NCBI GenBank assembly: GCA_028709215.1
Contig: JAQVXI010000003.1
Span: 109,266-170,839 of the forward strand
Length of the DNA stretch: 61,574 bases
Direction: 5' to 3'
Source: Bacteroidales bacterium
GTDB taxonomy: Bacteria > Bacteroidota > Bacteroidia > Bacteroidales > UBA1402
Shown here one piece after another: positions 46,049 to 56,714 of this stretch; the stretch's first letter is position 1, and every line of letters starts with the position of its first letter. Position numbers and translations under genes: made by a program. The notes beneath the pieces are model-generated. The model saw nothing but the letters and a program-made list of their open reading frames with translations, searched no databases and had not been told where the DNA came from.

Positions 46049-47395
46049 TTAATACGCAGCTATACTGCCAGTCCTACCCTTGATACGACCACCTGACTTC
46101 AACAATCCGTCGTAATGGCGCATTAAAAGATGGCTCTCAATCTGTTGCAATGTATCTAGAACAACACCGACCAAAATCAACAGCGATGTTCCTCCAAAAA
46201 ATTGAGCAAACTGAGCATTAATTCCTAAAAATCCGGCAAACACAGGCATAATTGCAATGAATGCAAGGAAAAAAGAACCGGGCCAAGTAATTCTGGACAT
46301 GATGGTATCCAGATATTCAGCGGTTCTCTTTCCCGGTTTAATACCCGGTATAAAGCCATTATTTCTCTTCATCTCTTCAGCCATTTGCGTCGGATTGATC
46401 GTAATAGCAGTATAGAAGAACGTGAAGATGATGACCAAAAAGGCAAAGACAAAGTTGTACCAGAAACCATTCATATCCGTAAGAGCAATCCCAAAGGAAC
46501 TGGTCGAAGCACTTGCAGAATAACCTACAAAAGCCAACGGAATAAACATAATGGCTTGCGCAAAGATAATGGGCATAACACCTGCAGCATTAACTTTCAG
46601 AGGGATGTACTGACGTGCACCACCATACTGCTTGTTTCCAACAACTCGTTTTGCATATTGTACAGGGACCTTACGTGTACCTTGTACCAACATAATTGAA
46701 AAAACCGTCACAGCCAACAGCAAGATGATTTCAGCCAACAACATGACCAAACCACCGGCTGAATTCGCACCTGCTCTAGAAATAAATTCCTGAACAAATG
46801 ACTGAGGCAAACGTGCGATAATACCAATTAAGATGATCATTGAAACACCATTCCCTATTCCTTTGTCTGTGATGCGTTCTCCCAACCAAAGCGTAAACAT
46901 GCTACCACCGGCCAAAATAATGACAGAAGATATGCGGAACCAAAAACCAGTCGGTAAAGCAGCACCGGCATAGCCCATCTGTACGCTCAAGTTAGCCAAG
47001 TAGGCCCAACCTTGAAAGATCAGAATGATGACGGTTAGATACCGTGTATATTGGTTCATTTTGCGGCGTCCACTTTCGCCTTCCCTTTGTAATTTCTGGA
47101 AAAAAGGTACGGCCATACCCAACAACTGCATCACAATGGATGCGGAGATATAGGGCATAATACCAAGCGCTACGATGGATGCGTTCGAAAAAGCGCCACC
47201 CGAAAACATATCGAGCAACGACATAATACCCTCACGCGTCTGACCCTGCAAAGCGGTCAGCGCGGAAGTATCGATACCCGGTAGCACTACGAATGAGAAA
47301 AAACGATAAACGGCAATTAAACCAAGTGTCGTCAACAAACGATTTCTCAACTCTTCGATCTTCCAGATATTCTTTAAGGTCTGCAAAAATTTCAT
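46049..47395 (-). CDS. secY: Protein translocase subunit SecY
   Basis: SecY is the ten-helix channel for protein export and membrane insertion. The 448-residue protein has the plug/early-loop region GAFSNASIVALGIMPYISASIVMQLL, the SecA/ribosome-contact loop YAKRVVGNKQYGGARQYIPLKVNAAGVMPIIFAQ, and GIKPGKRTAEYLD. It closes the spc block ahead of map-infA-rpmJ. Confidence 0.98.
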   Translation of the reverse strand: MKFLQTLKNIWKIEELRNRLLTTLGLIAVYRFFSFVVLPGIDTSALTALQGQTREGIMSLLDMFSGGAFSNASIVALGIMPYISASIVMQLLGMAVPFFQKLQREGESGRRKMNQYTRYLTVIILIFQGWAYLANLSVQMGYAGAALPTGFWFRISSVIILAGGSMFTLWLGERITDKGIGNGVSMIILIGIIARLPQSFVQEFISRAGANSAGGLVMLLAEIILLLAVTVFSIMLVQGTRKVPVQYAKRVVGNKQYGGARQYIPLKVNAAGVMPIIFAQAIMFIPLAFVGYSASASTSSFGIALTDMNGFWYNFVFAFLVIIFTFFYTAITINPTQMAEEMKRNNGFIPGIKPGKRTAEYLDTIMSRITWPGSFFLAFIAIMPVFAGFLGINAQFAQFFGGTSLLILVGVVLDTLQQIESHLLMRHYDGLLKSGGRIKGRTGSIAAY

Positions 47396-47427
47396 GTGTA
47401 CGTTCTATTAGTCGTTTGAATTTCTTG

Positions 47428-47874
47428 TCAAAGTTTCGTTGCCGTTCCACCAACTGCCTCAATAGCCTTGATGGCCGAAGCAGAAAAAGCGTGAGCAGTA
47501 ACGTCCAACTTTTTAGTTAACTCACCGTTACCCAGCACCTTAACCAAATGATTTGCAGACAACAAACCCGCTTCAACCAACGTATCAAACGTGATTGTAT
47601 CCAGATTCAATTTATCTGCAAGTTCCTGCAATGTTGAAACATTGATGGCTTTATACTCAACACGGTTGAAGTTTTTGAAACCAAACTTTGGAACACGACG
47701 TTGTAAAGGCATTTGACCACCTTCAAATCCGCGTTTTCTTGAATAACCTGAGCGGGATTTTGCCCCTTTATGACCTCTCGTAGAGGTTCCACCAAGACCG
47801 GAGCCTGGTCCACGACCAATTCTCTTGCGGGTTTTGACAGATCCTGCAGCGGGTTTTAAATTACTTAAATTCAT
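47428..47874 (-). CDS. rplO: 50S ribosomal protein L15
   Basis: The 148-residue protein has the Gly/Arg-rich N-terminal extension that threads into 23S rRNA (RKRIGRGPGSGLGGTSTRGHKGAKSRSG). The globular part carries GGQMPLQRRVPKFGFKN. Located between rpmD and secY. Confidence 0.98.
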   Translation of the reverse strand: MNLSNLKPAAGSVKTRKRIGRGPGSGLGGTSTRGHKGAKSRSGYSRKRGFEGGQMPLQRRVPKFGFKNFNRVEYKAINVSTLQELADKLNLDTITFDTLVEAGLLSANHLVKVLGNGELTKKLDVTAHAFSASAIKAIEAVGGTATKL

Positions 47875-47885
47875 AGTTCTATGCT

Positions 47886-48062
47886 TTATTCTACGATTTT
47901 TACCAAGTGTTTCACTTTCTCGACCATACCAAGTATGGACGGGGTAGCTTCGTGTTCTACCACGTTGTTCAGCTTCTTCAAGCCAAGTGCATCCAATGTC
48001 TTCTTTTGATTTGCGGGCGCACCGATACGGCTCTTAAACTGTTTGATCTTAATCTTTGCCAT
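47886..48062 (-). CDS. rpmD: 50S ribosomal protein L30
   Basis: A 58-residue protein, MAKIKIKQFKSRIGAPANQK then TLDALGLKKLNNVVEHEATPS. The ATG at 48062 is chosen over one three codons upstream because MAKIKI is the usual beginning. Confidence 0.96.
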   Translation of the reverse strand: MAKIKIKQFKSRIGAPANQKKTLDALGLKKLNNVVEHEATPSILGMVEKVKHLVKIVE

Positions 48063-48074
48063 TATCTGCATTTA

Positions 48075-48593
48075 TTATCCTTTGAATACTTTTTCAAGAG
48101 ATACACCACGGTTTTGTGCAACCATCAATGCATCACGCAATTCACTTAAAGCGACCATCGTTGCCTTTACCAAGTTATGCGGATTGGAAGAACCTTTTGA
48201 CTTAGCCAAAACGTCGGTAATACCGACACTCTCCAATACAGCGCGCATAGCACCACCGGCATTTACCCCGGTACCTGGCGTAGCTGGTTTCAAAAAGACT
48301 TCAGCACCACTAAACTTAGCCCATTGTTCGTGAGGAATGGTTCCTTTCAAAACCGGTACACGAATCAGGTTCTTCTTAGCAGCTTCAGTACCTTTGGCAA
48401 TTGCAGCAGTTACTTCACCAGCTTTTCCAAGTCCCCAGCCTACGATACCGTCTTCGTTTCCTACCACAACAATGGCAGAAAAACTAAAGGCACGTCCACC
48501 TTTGGTTACTTTGGTTACGCGGTTGATTGCAACCAATCGATCTTTTAACTCCAAATCATTGGTAGTCTTAACTTTATTCATTTGTCCTGCCAT
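48075..48593 (-). CDS. rpsE: 30S ribosomal protein S5
   Basis: S5 helps decoding fidelity. The 172-residue protein has the N-terminal double-stranded-RNA-binding fold ([43 protein letters not shown]). The C-terminal part includes [23 protein letters not shown] and [19 protein letters not shown]. Confidence 0.98.
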   Translation of the reverse strand: MAGQMNKVKTTNDLELKDRLVAINRVTKVTKGGRAFSFSAIVVVGNEDGIVGWGLGKAGEVTAAIAKGTEAAKKNLIRVPVLKGTIPHEQWAKFSGAEVFLKPATPGTGVNAGGAMRAVLESVGITDVLAKSKGSSNPHNLVKATMVALSELRDALMVAQNRGVSLEKVFKG

Positions 48594-48598
48594 GATGC

Positions 48599-48943
48599 TT
48601 AAAATTTAAGTCCGCCTTTACGTGCGGCTTCAGCCACTTCTTTAATTCTTCCGTGATACAAATAGCCGTTACGATCAAATACAACATCGTTTATTCCAGC
48701 TTCCAAGGCATTTTTGGCAATCATCTCGCCTACTTTTGCAGCTTGTTCCTTCTTGTTCACTTTTTCGTCCATCTTCAACGATGAAGCTGCGGCAAGCGTC
48801 TTACCGGATTTATCGTCAATAATCTGAACATAAATCTGCTTGTTGCTTCTGAAAACAGACAACCTGGGCTTTTCTGCTGTTCCGCTTACTTTGGAACGAA
48901 TGCCCAGTTTTATTTTTCGTCTTCTTAATAACTTAGTTACCAT
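48599..48943 (-). CDS. rplR: 50S ribosomal protein L18
   Basis: The 114-residue 5S-rRNA-binding protein shows [20 protein letters not shown] and, at the C-terminus, [26 protein letters not shown]. Gap to rpsE is five bases. Confidence 0.98.
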   Translation of the reverse strand: MVTKLLRRRKIKLGIRSKVSGTAEKPRLSVFRSNKQIYVQIIDDKSGKTLAAASSLKMDEKVNKKEQAAKVGEMIAKNALEAGINDVVFDRNGYLYHGRIKEVAEAARKGGLKF

Positions 48944-48963
48944 CTGATTAATTTTTTGCGTAA

Positions 48964-49521
48964 TTACTTCTTACCGGCAGATTTACCAGCTTTTCTACGT
49001 ACAATTTCGCCAACAAAACGAACACCTTTACCTTTGTAAGGTTCCGGTTTACGGAATGAACGAATCTTTGCACAAACCTGACCGATCAACTGTTTGTCAC
49101 AAGACTCAAGTATCACTAATGGGTTTTTGTTACGTTCACTCTTCGTTTCTACTTTGATTTCAGAGGGAAGTGAGAGAATGATGTTGTGTGTGTAGCCCAA
49201 AGACAAATCCAAGATTTGACCATTATTCTGAGCACGGAAACCAACACCAGCCAATTCCATTTCCTTGCGATAGCCTTCCGATACACCCACAACCATGTTA
49301 TTGATTAATGAGCGATACAAACCATGCATGGAACGGAGTTCTTTCTCGTCAGATGGTCTGGATACTTCTACAATACCGTCCTTCACTTCAACAGTGATCT
49401 CGGGATGTACAACTTGCTTCAATTCTCCCTTAGGGCCTTTAACCGTAACGACGTTTTCGTTTGACACGTTAATCGCAACACCGGCCGGAATATTGATGGG
49501 TAATTTTCCTATTCTTGACAT
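48964..49521 (-). CDS. rplF: 50S ribosomal protein L6
   Basis: The 185-residue two-domain protein begins [17 protein letters not shown]. It ends with [28 protein letters not shown], the stretch near the sarcin-ricin loop. Confidence 0.98.
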   Translation of the reverse strand: MSRIGKLPINIPAGVAINVSNENVVTVKGPKGELKQVVHPEITVEVKDGIVEVSRPSDEKELRSMHGLYRSLINNMVVGVSEGYRKEMELAGVGFRAQNNGQILDLSLGYTHNIILSLPSEIKVETKSERNKNPLVILESCDKQLIGQVCAKIRSFRKPEPYKGKGVRFVGEIVRRKAGKSAGKK

Positions 49522-49537
49522 GTTTTATTCCTCCAGA

Positions 49538-49933
49538 TTAATAGATGTAACACAATACTTCGCCACCAAGCTTTTGAACTTTGGCTTCTTTATCGGTCAT
49601 CACTCCCTTGGAGGTAGACAAAATGGCAATACCAAGTCCGTTCAGGACACGGGGCATGTCGCGATAACCAACATACTGACGCAAACCAGGTGTGGAAACG
49701 CGTTTCAGAAATTTGATCGAATTGACCTTGCTTTGTGGGTCATACTTCAAGGCTATTTTAATGGAGCCTTGAGGGCCATCTTCAATGAACTTAAAGTTCA
49801 AAATATAGCCTTTTTCGAAGAGGATTTTTGTAATTTCCTTCTTCAAGTTTGATGCGGGAATCTCAACGACTCTATGCTTTGCCCTAATGGCATTCCGCAA
49901 TCTTGTTAGATAATCTGCTATTGGATCAGTCAT
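49538..49933 (-). CDS. rpsH: 30S ribosomal protein S8
   Basis: The 131-residue protein begins MTDPIADYLTRLRNAIRAKH and ends with the RNA-binding STSKGVMTDKEA stretch. In E. coli S8 represses the spc operon at the L5 mRNA; no obvious equivalent target structure was found in the 6-base rpsN-rplE gap. Confidence 0.98.
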   Translation of the reverse strand: MTDPIADYLTRLRNAIRAKHRVVEIPASNLKKEITKILFEKGYILNFKFIEDGPQGSIKIALKYDPQSKVNSIKFLKRVSTPGLRQYVGYRDMPRVLNGLGIAILSTSKGVMTDKEAKVQKLGGEVLCYIY

Positions 49934-49988
49934 ATTATTTATTTAAATTGATCCGGACTTCCCGGACAATATTTAACATTCGCTATTT

Positions 49989-50258
49989 TTACCAGCTTGC
50001 CTTACGTACACCCGGGATCAATCCTTGTGAAGCCATTTCACGGAACTGGATACGGGAAATCCCAAACTGACGAATATATCCTTTCGGACGACCCGTCATT
50101 TTGCAACGATTGTGAAGACGTACAGGGCATGAGTTTTTAGGCAGTGCCTGTAGCGCTTCATAATTGCCTTCTGCTTTGAGCTGAGCTCTTTTTTCAGCAA
50201 ATTTGGCGACCAGACGCGCACGCTTCACCTCGCGGGCTTTCATTGATTCTTTTGCCAT
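49989..50258 (-). CDS. rpsN: 30S ribosomal protein S14 (long, zinc-free type)
   Basis: At 89 residues this is the long form. [36 protein letters not shown] and the ending [11 protein letters not shown] are diagnostic. The CxxC zinc pairs of the short form are absent. The 55-base gap to rpsH is one of the wider ones in the block. Confidence 0.98.
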   Translation of the reverse strand: MAKESMKAREVKRARLVAKFAEKRAQLKAEGNYEALQALPKNSCPVRLHNRCKMTGRPKGYIRQFGISRIQFREMASQGLIPGVRKASW

Positions 50259-50264
50259 ATTCTA

Positions 50265-50822
50265 TTAGTCTTTTTTGATGTTTTTAAACGGCAAGCCGAA
50301 TTCTTTCAACAAAGCATACGCTTCCTCGTCGGTTTCGGCGGAAGTCACAAAGGTAATATTCATTCCCAACAATTTCACGATATTGTCGATGTTAATTTCA
50401 GGAAAGATGATTTGTTCTTCTATACCTAATGTATAGTTTCCACGACCATCCAATTTTGCCTCAATCCCTTTGAAGTCACGAATACGAGGCAACGCTACGC
50501 GTACCAAACGCTCCATGAATTCATACATACGCTCTCTTCTGAGTGTAACACGTACACCAATCGGCATCTTCTTACGAAGTTTGAAATTGGAAATATCTTT
50601 TTTAGATACGGTTGCAACTGCTTTCTGGCCTGTAATGGTTGTCAGTTCTGTGATTGCGGTCTCGATAATCTTCTTATCAGCAACAGCAATTCCCAATCCT
50701 TGATTGATGACAATTTTCTTCAAAACAGGGACCTGCATAACCGACTTGTATCCAAATTCCTTCGTCAATGCAGGAACAATGCGTTCTGCATATTCATTCT
50801 TAAGATTTGCGGTATTTGCCAT
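50265..50822 (-). CDS. rplE: 50S ribosomal protein L5
   Basis: The 185-residue protein binds 5S rRNA and the P-site tRNA T-loop. [37 protein letters not shown] and [31 protein letters not shown] are clear. Its start overlaps the rplX stop by one base. Confidence 0.98.
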   Translation of the reverse strand: MANTANLKNEYAERIVPALTKEFGYKSVMQVPVLKKIVINQGLGIAVADKKIIETAITELTTITGQKAVATVSKKDISNFKLRKKMPIGVRVTLRRERMYEFMERLVRVALPRIRDFKGIEAKLDGRGNYTLGIEEQIIFPEINIDNIVKLLGMNITFVTSAETDEEAYALLKEFGLPFKNIKKD

Positions 50823-51142
50823 TATTTAATTTCCTCCCCGGATTTTTTTGATACTCGTACTAGTTTCCCTTCCGAATTGCGAATACGACCGACACGTGTA
50901 GGCTTTCCTGTTTTAGGATCCAACGGATTCAAATTCGACAACTGAATGGGAGCTTCTTTTTTCACGATACCACCTTGTGGGTTATTCGCATTGGGCTTGG
51001 TACTCTTAGATACCATGTTGACACCTTCTACTATTGCGCGGTTCTTATCCACCAACACTTCAAGTACACGTCCGGATTTACCCTTATCGTCACCTGAATT
51101 TACATAGACAGTGTCTCCCTTTTTAATATGTAATTTGCTCAT
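50822..51142 (-). CDS. rplX: 50S ribosomal protein L24
   Basis: The 106-residue assembly-initiator protein has the KOW motif [23 protein letters not shown] near the N-terminus and [24 protein letters not shown]. One-base overlap with rplE implies translational coupling. Confidence 0.98.
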   Translation of the reverse strand: MSKLHIKKGDTVYVNSGDDKGKSGRVLEVLVDKNRAIVEGVNMVSKSTKPNANNPQGGIVKKEAPIQLSNLNPLDPKTGKPTRVGRIRNSEGKLVRVSKKSGEEIK

Positions 51143-51160
51143 TACGTTTAATTCTACTGG

Positions 51161-51526
51161 TTAAAGCACTTCAGGAGCCAATGAAACAATCTTCATGTTG
51201 GTCGCACGCAATTCACGCGCTACCGGGCCAAATATACGTGTTCCTCTCAAGTCACCCGAGTTATTCAATAACACACAGGCATTATCATCAAAACGAATAT
51301 AAGAACCGTCGGCTCTCCTGATTTCTTTTTTGGTTCGAACGATTACAGCTTTTGATACTGTACCTTTCTTCACATCACTAGACGGAATGGTGCTTTTAAC
51401 AGCAACCACAATGATATCTCCAACAGAGGCATAACGACGTCCAGTACCACCCAAAACACGGATGCACAGAACTTCTTTTGCTCCTGAGTTATCGGCTACT
51501 AATAATCTTGATTCTGATTGTATCAT
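51161..51526 (-). CDS. rplN: 50S ribosomal protein L14
   Basis: The 121-residue interface protein begins [27 protein letters not shown] and contains [13 protein letters not shown]. It is separated from rpsQ by a single base. Confidence 0.98.
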   Translation of the reverse strand: MIQSESRLLVADNSGAKEVLCIRVLGGTGRRYASVGDIIVVAVKSTIPSSDVKKGTVSKAVIVRTKKEIRRADGSYIRFDDNACVLLNNSGDLRGTRIFGPVARELRATNMKIVSLAPEVL

Positions 51527-51527
51527 A

Positions 51528-51785
51528 TTACTTCGCTCTTTCGATTATTTCAATTAGTCTCCATCGTTTGGTTTTGCTCAAAGGACGGGTTTCCATGATA
51601 CGCACGGTGTCACCGATGTTGCATTCATTCTTCTCGTCGTGCGCATGGAATTTTCTTGTCTTATTGACAAATTTTCCATAAATGGGGTGCTTTTCCTTCC
51701 ATTTTACGGCAACCGTTATGGATTTATCACCTAAGTTGCTGACAACAACCCCTGCTCTTTCTTTTCTTAAATTTCTCGTTTCCAT
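51528..51785 (-). CDS. rpsQ: 30S ribosomal protein S17
   Basis: The 85-residue OB-fold protein starts [25 protein letters not shown] and has the late [22 protein letters not shown] characteristic of S17. Confidence 0.98.
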   Translation of the reverse strand: METRNLRKERAGVVVSNLGDKSITVAVKWKEKHPIYGKFVNKTRKFHAHDEKNECNIGDTVRIMETRPLSKTKRWRLIEIIERAK

Positions 51786-51792
51786 CGGGCTC

Positions 51793-51993
51793 TTAGTTTT
51801 GTTGTGTCAATTCTCTCTCACGCAAAATCGTCTTAAAACGAGCAATGTCCCGGCGTAGATTCGTAATCTGATTGGGATTGTCGAGTGGAGAAATGCTGTG
51901 TTGCATTTTCATCTGATCCAAACGTGCGTTTTCAGCCTCAATGCGTTCGGCAATTTCGGTATTCGTCAATTCTCTAATTTCTGATGTTTTCAT
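51793..51993 (-). CDS. rpmC: 50S ribosomal protein L29
   Basis: A 66-residue helical-hairpin protein ([38 protein letters not shown]) at the tunnel exit, where it helps dock SRP and trigger factor. Confidence 0.97.
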   Translation of the reverse strand: MKTSEIRELTNTEIAERIEAENARLDQMKMQHSISPLDNPNQITNLRRDIARFKTILRERELTQQN

Positions 51994-51998
51994 ACGGC

Positions 51999-52433
51999 TC
52001 AGGCATTATTGGTTTGATAATCATAATCCCGTCTCACAACGAACTTCGTAGCAACAGGTAATTTTTGAGCAGCCAAGCGCAATGCTTCTTTTGCTACATC
52101 AAAAGGTACACCCTCTACTTCAATGATCATTCTACCCGGCGTAACAGGTGCAACAAAACCTTCGGGTGATCCTTTACCTTTACCCATACGTACTTCGGCT
52201 GGTTTTTTGGTAAAGGGTTTGTCTGGAAAAATTCGAATCCAGATCTGGCCCTGACGTTGCATATAGCGAGTTACTGCAATACGGGCAGCTTCAATTTGCT
52301 GCCCTGTAATCCAGTGCGCTTCCAACGTTTTGATGCCAAAAGAACCGAATGCCAACTGGCTTCCACGGTGGGCGTTGCCCTTCATGCGGCCTTTCTGTTG
52401 TCTTCTGAACTTTGTTCTTTTTGGTTGTAACAT
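51999..52433 (-). CDS. rplP: 50S ribosomal protein L16
   Basis: The 144-residue protein near the A-site tRNA elbow shows [47 protein letters not shown] and [11 protein letters not shown]. Typical length. Confidence 0.98.
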   Translation of the reverse strand: MLQPKRTKFRRQQKGRMKGNAHRGSQLAFGSFGIKTLEAHWITGQQIEAARIAVTRYMQRQGQIWIRIFPDKPFTKKPAEVRMGKGKGSPEGFVAPVTPGRMIIEVEGVPFDVAKEALRLAAQKLPVATKFVVRRDYDYQTNNA

Positions 52434-52458
52434 TTCTTAGAAAGTCTTACGTTTACAC

Positions 52459-53199
52459 TTATTTGTTTCTCTTTTTGCGGAAGCCGCCCTTGCGGTCGTC
52501 ACGACGATCGCCACCGGAGTGTCCGGGACGTCCGCTGTCCTTTGTTGTTGCAAATTGTGGTGCCAAATCAACCTTACCATAAATCTCCCCACGGCAAATC
52601 CACACTTTTACTCCAATCAAACCGACTTTCGTCAGCGCATCAACTTGCGCATAGTCAATGTCCGCACGGAACGTATGTAACGGAGTACGTCCTTCTTTGT
52701 ACATTTCTGAGCGCGCCATTTCAGCACCGTTCAAGCGACCTGAAACCATTACTTTAATTCCTTCAGCGCCCATACGCATGGTTGACTGAATGGCCATCTT
52801 CACTGCACGACGATACGCAATTTTACCTTCGATCTGACGTGCAATGTTGCTTGCAACGATTTCTGCATCAAGTTCAGGACGTTTGATTTCAAAAATATTG
52901 ATTTGAACGTCCTTATCAGTAATTTTCTTTAACTCTTCCTTCAACTTATCAACTTCCTGACCACCTTTACCGATGATAATACCCGGACGAGCCGTGCATA
53001 CGGTGATGGTAACAAGTTTCAAAGTACGTTCGATCACAATACGTGACACGCTAGCTTTTGCCAAACGAGCGATCAAGTATTTACGGATTCTACTGTCTTC
53101 CAACAATGTATCACCGTAATTACGGCCACCATACCAATTGGAATCCCAGCCTCTGATAATACCAAGGCGGTTGCTTATCGGATTTACTTTCTGTCCCAT
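52459..53199 (-). CDS. rpsC: 30S ribosomal protein S3
   Basis: S3 forms part of the mRNA entry tunnel. The 246-residue protein has the KH motif [18 protein letters not shown] and [13 protein letters not shown]. It has a C-terminal Arg/Gly/Asp-rich tail (about 218-246) that extends beyond the E. coli end. Confidence 0.98.
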   Translation of the reverse strand: MGQKVNPISNRLGIIRGWDSNWYGGRNYGDTLLEDSRIRKYLIARLAKASVSRIVIERTLKLVTITVCTARPGIIIGKGGQEVDKLKEELKKITDKDVQINIFEIKRPELDAEIVASNIARQIEGKIAYRRAVKMAIQSTMRMGAEGIKVMVSGRLNGAEMARSEMYKEGRTPLHTFRADIDYAQVDALTKVGLIGVKVWICRGEIYGKVDLAPQFATTKDSGRPGHSGGDRRDDRKGGFRKKRNK

Positions 53200-53205
53200 T
53201 TAGCC

Positions 53206-53613
53206 TTAATTTTGTTCTGGTTTAGTAATCGTATCAACGCTCAACGTAACGTGATTGGAACGTTTACGAATGCGGTATCCTCTTCCTTGTGGAGCCGTAC
53301 GAAGTCTTTTCAACATCGTAGCAGAATCCACTTTTATTTCAGTTACATATAGCATTCCAGCTTCTGCTTTGCTATCATTCTTTTGTTCCCAGTTTGCAAT
53401 AGCAGAACGAAGTAGCTTTTCTAGACGACCGGCAGCTTCTTTTGAAGAAAACTTCAATATGCCTAACGCCAAGAAAACTTCTTTGCCTCTGATATTATCA
53501 GCGACCAATCGCATCTTACGTGGAGAGGTGGGAACCTTGTTGAGCTTTGCGAAGAACTGAGTCTTCAGTGCTTCTTTTCTTGCTTCAGCTGCTAATCTTT
53601 TTCTTGCACCCAT
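53206..53613 (-). CDS. rplV: 50S ribosomal protein L22
   Basis: L22 lines the exit tunnel with a beta-hairpin, visible as [25 protein letters not shown]. The N-terminal portion has [16 protein letters not shown]. 135 residues with a short basic N-terminal extension. Confidence 0.98.
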   Translation of the reverse strand: MGARKRLAAEARKEALKTQFFAKLNKVPTSPRKMRLVADNIRGKEVFLALGILKFSSKEAAGRLEKLLRSAIANWEQKNDSKAEAGMLYVTEIKVDSATMLKRLRTAPQGRGYRIRKRSNHVTLSVDTITKPEQN

Positions 53614-53655
53614 TTTATATTCGTGTTTTGTTTTTTCTTACAACGGTTACTTTGT

Positions 53656-53925
53656 TTACTTCTTCTTTCCACCAGCGTGTCCACGGAAAGTACGTGTAGG
53701 AGAAAATTCTCCCAACTTGTGACCAACCATGTTTTCTGTAACGTAAACAGGGATAAACTTATTTCCGTTGTGAACGGCAATTGTATGACCTACAAAATCA
53801 GGTGAAATCATCGAGGCACGTGCCCAAGTTTTAACAAGGCTCTTTTTTCCCGATTCATTCATGGCTAGAACCTTTGCTTCTAGCTTTACATTGATGTACG
53901 GTCCTTTTTTTAATGAACGACTCAT
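53656..53925 (-). CDS. rpsS: 30S ribosomal protein S19
   Basis: The 89-residue head protein begins [19 protein letters not shown]. It includes [38 protein letters not shown], the stretch contacting S13 and 16S helix 42. Confidence 0.98.
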   Translation of the reverse strand: MSRSLKKGPYINVKLEAKVLAMNESGKKSLVKTWARASMISPDFVGHTIAVHNGNKFIPVYVTENMVGHKLGEFSPTRTFRGHAGGKKK

Positions 53926-53946
53926 AGTTTACTTGAATTTTTCAGG

Positions 53947-54771
53947 TTATTTTTTACGTCTATCGATGATGTACTTACTGGAATGCTTTTTGGGCGAACG
54001 GGTTTTAAGACCCTTTGCCAACAAGCCCTTACGAGATCTTGGATGACCTCCTGAAGCACGACCTTCACCACCACCCATGGGGTGATCGACAGGATTCATG
54101 ACAACACCACGAACTCTTGGACGACGTCCAAGCCATCTCGAACGACCTGCTTTACCTGATCTCTCAAGTGCATGATCCGAATTGCCAACACTACCAATAG
54201 TTGCTTTACACTCGAGCAAAATTTTGCGCGTTTCACCAGAAGGCATACGTAGAATTGCATACACGTCTTCTTTTGAAGTCAACTGTGCAAACGTTCCTGC
54301 TGAACGAACCATTTTAGCTCCTTGACCAGGGCGTAACTCAATATTATGAATTACAGTACCAACTGGAATGTTTTTTAAAGGCAACGCATTACCTACTTCA
54401 GGAGCAGCTTCAGCTCCCGACATTAACTTCATTCCTACCTGCAGTCCATTGGGTGCAAGGATGTACGTTTTCTCACCATCTGCATAAAACAACAAAGCGA
54501 TACGTGCCGAACGATTCGGGTCGTATTCAATGGTGTTTACAGTAGCAGGAATGCCATCTTTCGTTCTCTTGAAATCGATGAAACGATATGCACGTTTATG
54601 ACCGCCACCTAAGTAGCGCATGGTCATTTTTCCGCTATCGTTTCGACCACCTGATTTTCTCAGGCCGTACACAAGAGACTTTTCTGGTGCGCTTGCAGTG
54701 ATGGAATCAAAGGCACCAATAATTTTATGTCTTTGCCCCGGCGTTGTGGGCTTTAATTTACGTACTGCCAT
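53947..54771 (-). CDS. rplB: 50S ribosomal protein L2
   Basis: The 274-residue protein supports the peptidyl-transferase centre. [14 protein letters not shown] opens it. Near the C-terminus [24 protein letters not shown] carries Met where the E. coli protein has His (HPHGGGEG). The cores [30 protein letters not shown] and IAYRATD-equivalent segments are in place. Confidence 0.98.
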   Translation of the reverse strand: MAVRKLKPTTPGQRHKIIGAFDSITASAPEKSLVYGLRKSGGRNDSGKMTMRYLGGGHKRAYRFIDFKRTKDGIPATVNTIEYDPNRSARIALLFYADGEKTYILAPNGLQVGMKLMSGAEAAPEVGNALPLKNIPVGTVIHNIELRPGQGAKMVRSAGTFAQLTSKEDVYAILRMPSGETRKILLECKATIGSVGNSDHALERSGKAGRSRWLGRRPRVRGVVMNPVDHPMGGGEGRASGGHPRSRKGLLAKGLKTRSPKKHSSKYIIDRRKK

Positions 54772-54777
54772 TTTATT

Positions 54778-55068
54778 TTAGATATTGCTGTAAAAATCAA
54801 TAGTATCACCCTCTTTCAAAGTGACGATGGCTTTCTTAAAAGCGGCTTCTTTACCTTTAACAAGTCCTGCTTTGGTAAAACGAGACTTGTTTTTTCCTCT
54901 GTAATTCATCGTGTTGACCTTAACGACAGTCACGTTGTACAAACCTTCGATGGCACGAGCAATTTGAATCTTATTTGCATCGGGCTGTACGCGAAAACCA
55001 TACCGATTCAGCTTTTCTGTGATAGCTGTCATCTTTTCAGTCACGATCGGTTTAATGATAATTCCCAT
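54778..55068 (-). CDS. rplW: 50S ribosomal protein L23
   Basis: The 96-residue tunnel-exit protein that anchors trigger factor and SRP shows IIIKPIVTEKMTAITEKLNRYGFRV and YNVTVVKVNTMNYRGK. Gap to rplB is six bases. Confidence 0.97.
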   Translation of the reverse strand: MGIIIKPIVTEKMTAITEKLNRYGFRVQPDANKIQIARAIEGLYNVTVVKVNTMNYRGKNKSRFTKAGLVKGKEAAFKKAIVTLKEGDTIDFYSNI

Positions 55069-55080
55069 ATTTATTTCTCC

Positions 55081-55710
55081 TTATGCATTTAAAATTGACT
55101 CGATACCTGCAACAGCGCTTTCCGTTAAAACAAGCGATTTCGAATCAAGCACTTTATAAGTGTTTAATTCCGAAACTGTTACAACTTTAGTACTCGACAA
55201 ATTACGAGCCGACAAATATACGTTTTTATTCGCTTCTCCCAATACAAAAAGGGACTTTTTATCAGCGATTTTCAAATTATTTGTCAGAGTGACAAAGTCT
55301 TTGGTCTTCGGCATATCAAACGTAAAATCTTCAACGATCAGGATCGATTGATCTTTTGCTTTGTAGCTTAACGCAGACTTTCTTGCCAAGTCCTTCACTT
55401 TTTTGTTCAATTTGAAGCCATAGTCACGAGGTCTGGGCCCAAAAACACGTGCACCACCCACCAATAATGGAGAGTTGATATCACCGCGACGAGCACCACC
55501 GCCTCCTTTTTGACGACCGAGCTTACGGGTAGAACCCGACATCTCACTTCTTTCTTTTGTTTTATGAGTACCCTGACGGCTGTTGGCACGATACTGCTTC
55601 ACATCCAACCAAATTGCATGGTCGTTGGGTTCGATTGCGAAAATCGAGTCACTCAATGTGACTTTTCTTCCGGTATCTTCACCTTTTATTGTATATACAC
55701 TCAGTTCCAT
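55081..55710 (-). CDS. rplD: 50S ribosomal protein L4
   Basis: The 209-residue protein has the tunnel-reaching loop [46 protein letters not shown] (about 55-100). L4 autoregulates the S10 operon in enterobacteria; no such leader structure was found before rpsJ here. Start overlaps the rplC stop by one base. Confidence 0.98.
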   Translation of the reverse strand: MELSVYTIKGEDTGRKVTLSDSIFAIEPNDHAIWLDVKQYRANSRQGTHKTKERSEMSGSTRKLGRQKGGGGARRGDINSPLLVGGARVFGPRPRDYGFKLNKKVKDLARKSALSYKAKDQSILIVEDFTFDMPKTKDFVTLTNNLKIADKKSLFVLGEANKNVYLSARNLSSTKVVTVSELNTYKVLDSKSLVLTESAVAGIESILNA

Positions 55711-56330
55711 TACTTTTCGATGATTACGATTGAACCTTTAGCCCCTGGAACAGACCCCTTGATCAGAATCAAATTGTGTTCAGGAATCACTTTAATTACC
55801 TGCAGGTTTTGAACCGTTACACGGTCACCACCCATACGTCCGCCCATGCGCATTCCTTTGAATACACGAGAAGGCCACGAAGATGCACCCAGAGAACCTG
55901 GAGCACGCAAACGATTGTGCTGACCATGTGTAGCTTCACCTACACCCGAGAAACCATGACGTTTCACAACACCTTGGAAACCTTTACCTTTTGAGGTTCC
56001 AACCACATCGATATACTCGTCAGCAACAAAAATCTGTTCTGCAGTCAGTACATCACCTGCCTTAAATTCACCTTCAAAGCTTTTGAATTCAACCAAATGT
56101 CTTTGAGGTGCTACGCCGGCTTTTTTGAAGTGACCCATTTCAGGTTTAGAGGTATGTTTTTCCTTCTTTTCCTGAAAACCGAGTTGGAGAGCATTGTAGC
56201 CATCCGTCTCAACAGTCTTCACCTGAGTGATGACACAAGGACCAGCTTCAACAACAGTGCATGGAATGTTTTTTCCATCGGCACTGAAAACGGAAGTCAT
56301 TCCGATTTTTTTTCCTAATAATCCTGGCAT
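55710..56330 (-). CDS. rplC: 50S ribosomal protein L3
   Basis: L3 is one of the first proteins bound to 23S rRNA and its loop reaches the peptidyl-transferase centre. The 206-residue protein starts [20 protein letters not shown] and has [15 protein letters not shown] and the tight [17 protein letters not shown]. Confidence 0.98.
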   Translation of the reverse strand: MPGLLGKKIGMTSVFSADGKNIPCTVVEAGPCVITQVKTVETDGYNALQLGFQEKKEKHTSKPEMGHFKKAGVAPQRHLVEFKSFEGEFKAGDVLTAEQIFVADEYIDVVGTSKGKGFQGVVKRHGFSGVGEATHGQHNRLRAPGSLGASSWPSRVFKGMRMGGRMGGDRVTVQNLQVIKVIPEHNLILIKGSVPGAKGSIVIIEK

Positions 56331-56351
56331 TTCTTTACTAATTTAAATCGA

Positions 56352-56657
56352 TCACACTTTAATTTCCACTTCAACACCACTAGGGAGTTCAAGTTTCATC
56401 AACGCATCTACTGTTTTTGCACTTGAATTGTAAATATCAATCAATCGCTTGAATGATGACAATTGAAATTGCTCACGCGATTTCTTGTTCACAAACGTAG
56501 AACGGTTTACAGTAAAAATACGTTTGTGTGTAGGCAATGGAATTGGTCCACTCACCACAGCACCCGTAGCTTTTACTGTCTTCACAATCTTCTCGGCAGA
56601 TTTATCTACCAGATTGTAGTCGTAAGACTTTAACTTAATGCGAATTTTTTGGCTCAT
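56352..56657 (-). CDS. rpsJ: 30S ribosomal protein S10 / NusE
   Basis: A 101-residue protein starting [21 protein letters not shown] with [29 protein letters not shown]. It also acts as NusE in antitermination. The ATG at 56657 gives the family N-terminus; extension upstream to 56699 has no similarity. Confidence 0.97.
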   Translation of the reverse strand: MSQKIRIKLKSYDYNLVDKSAEKIVKTVKATGAVVSGPIPLPTHKRIFTVNRSTFVNKKSREQFQLSSFKRLIDIYNSSAKTVDALMKLELPSGVEVEIKV

Positions 56658-56714
56658 AATATATTTATTAATGAAGGTCGGCTGTAGAGCTATTGACACA
56701 GCCGACCCAATTCT

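Noticed and set aside
53947-54771. His-to-Met change in the L2 HPHGGGEG segment as an anomaly
   Set aside because: As far as I recall the HPMGGGEG form is normal in Bacteroidota L2, so it is not treated as unusual.
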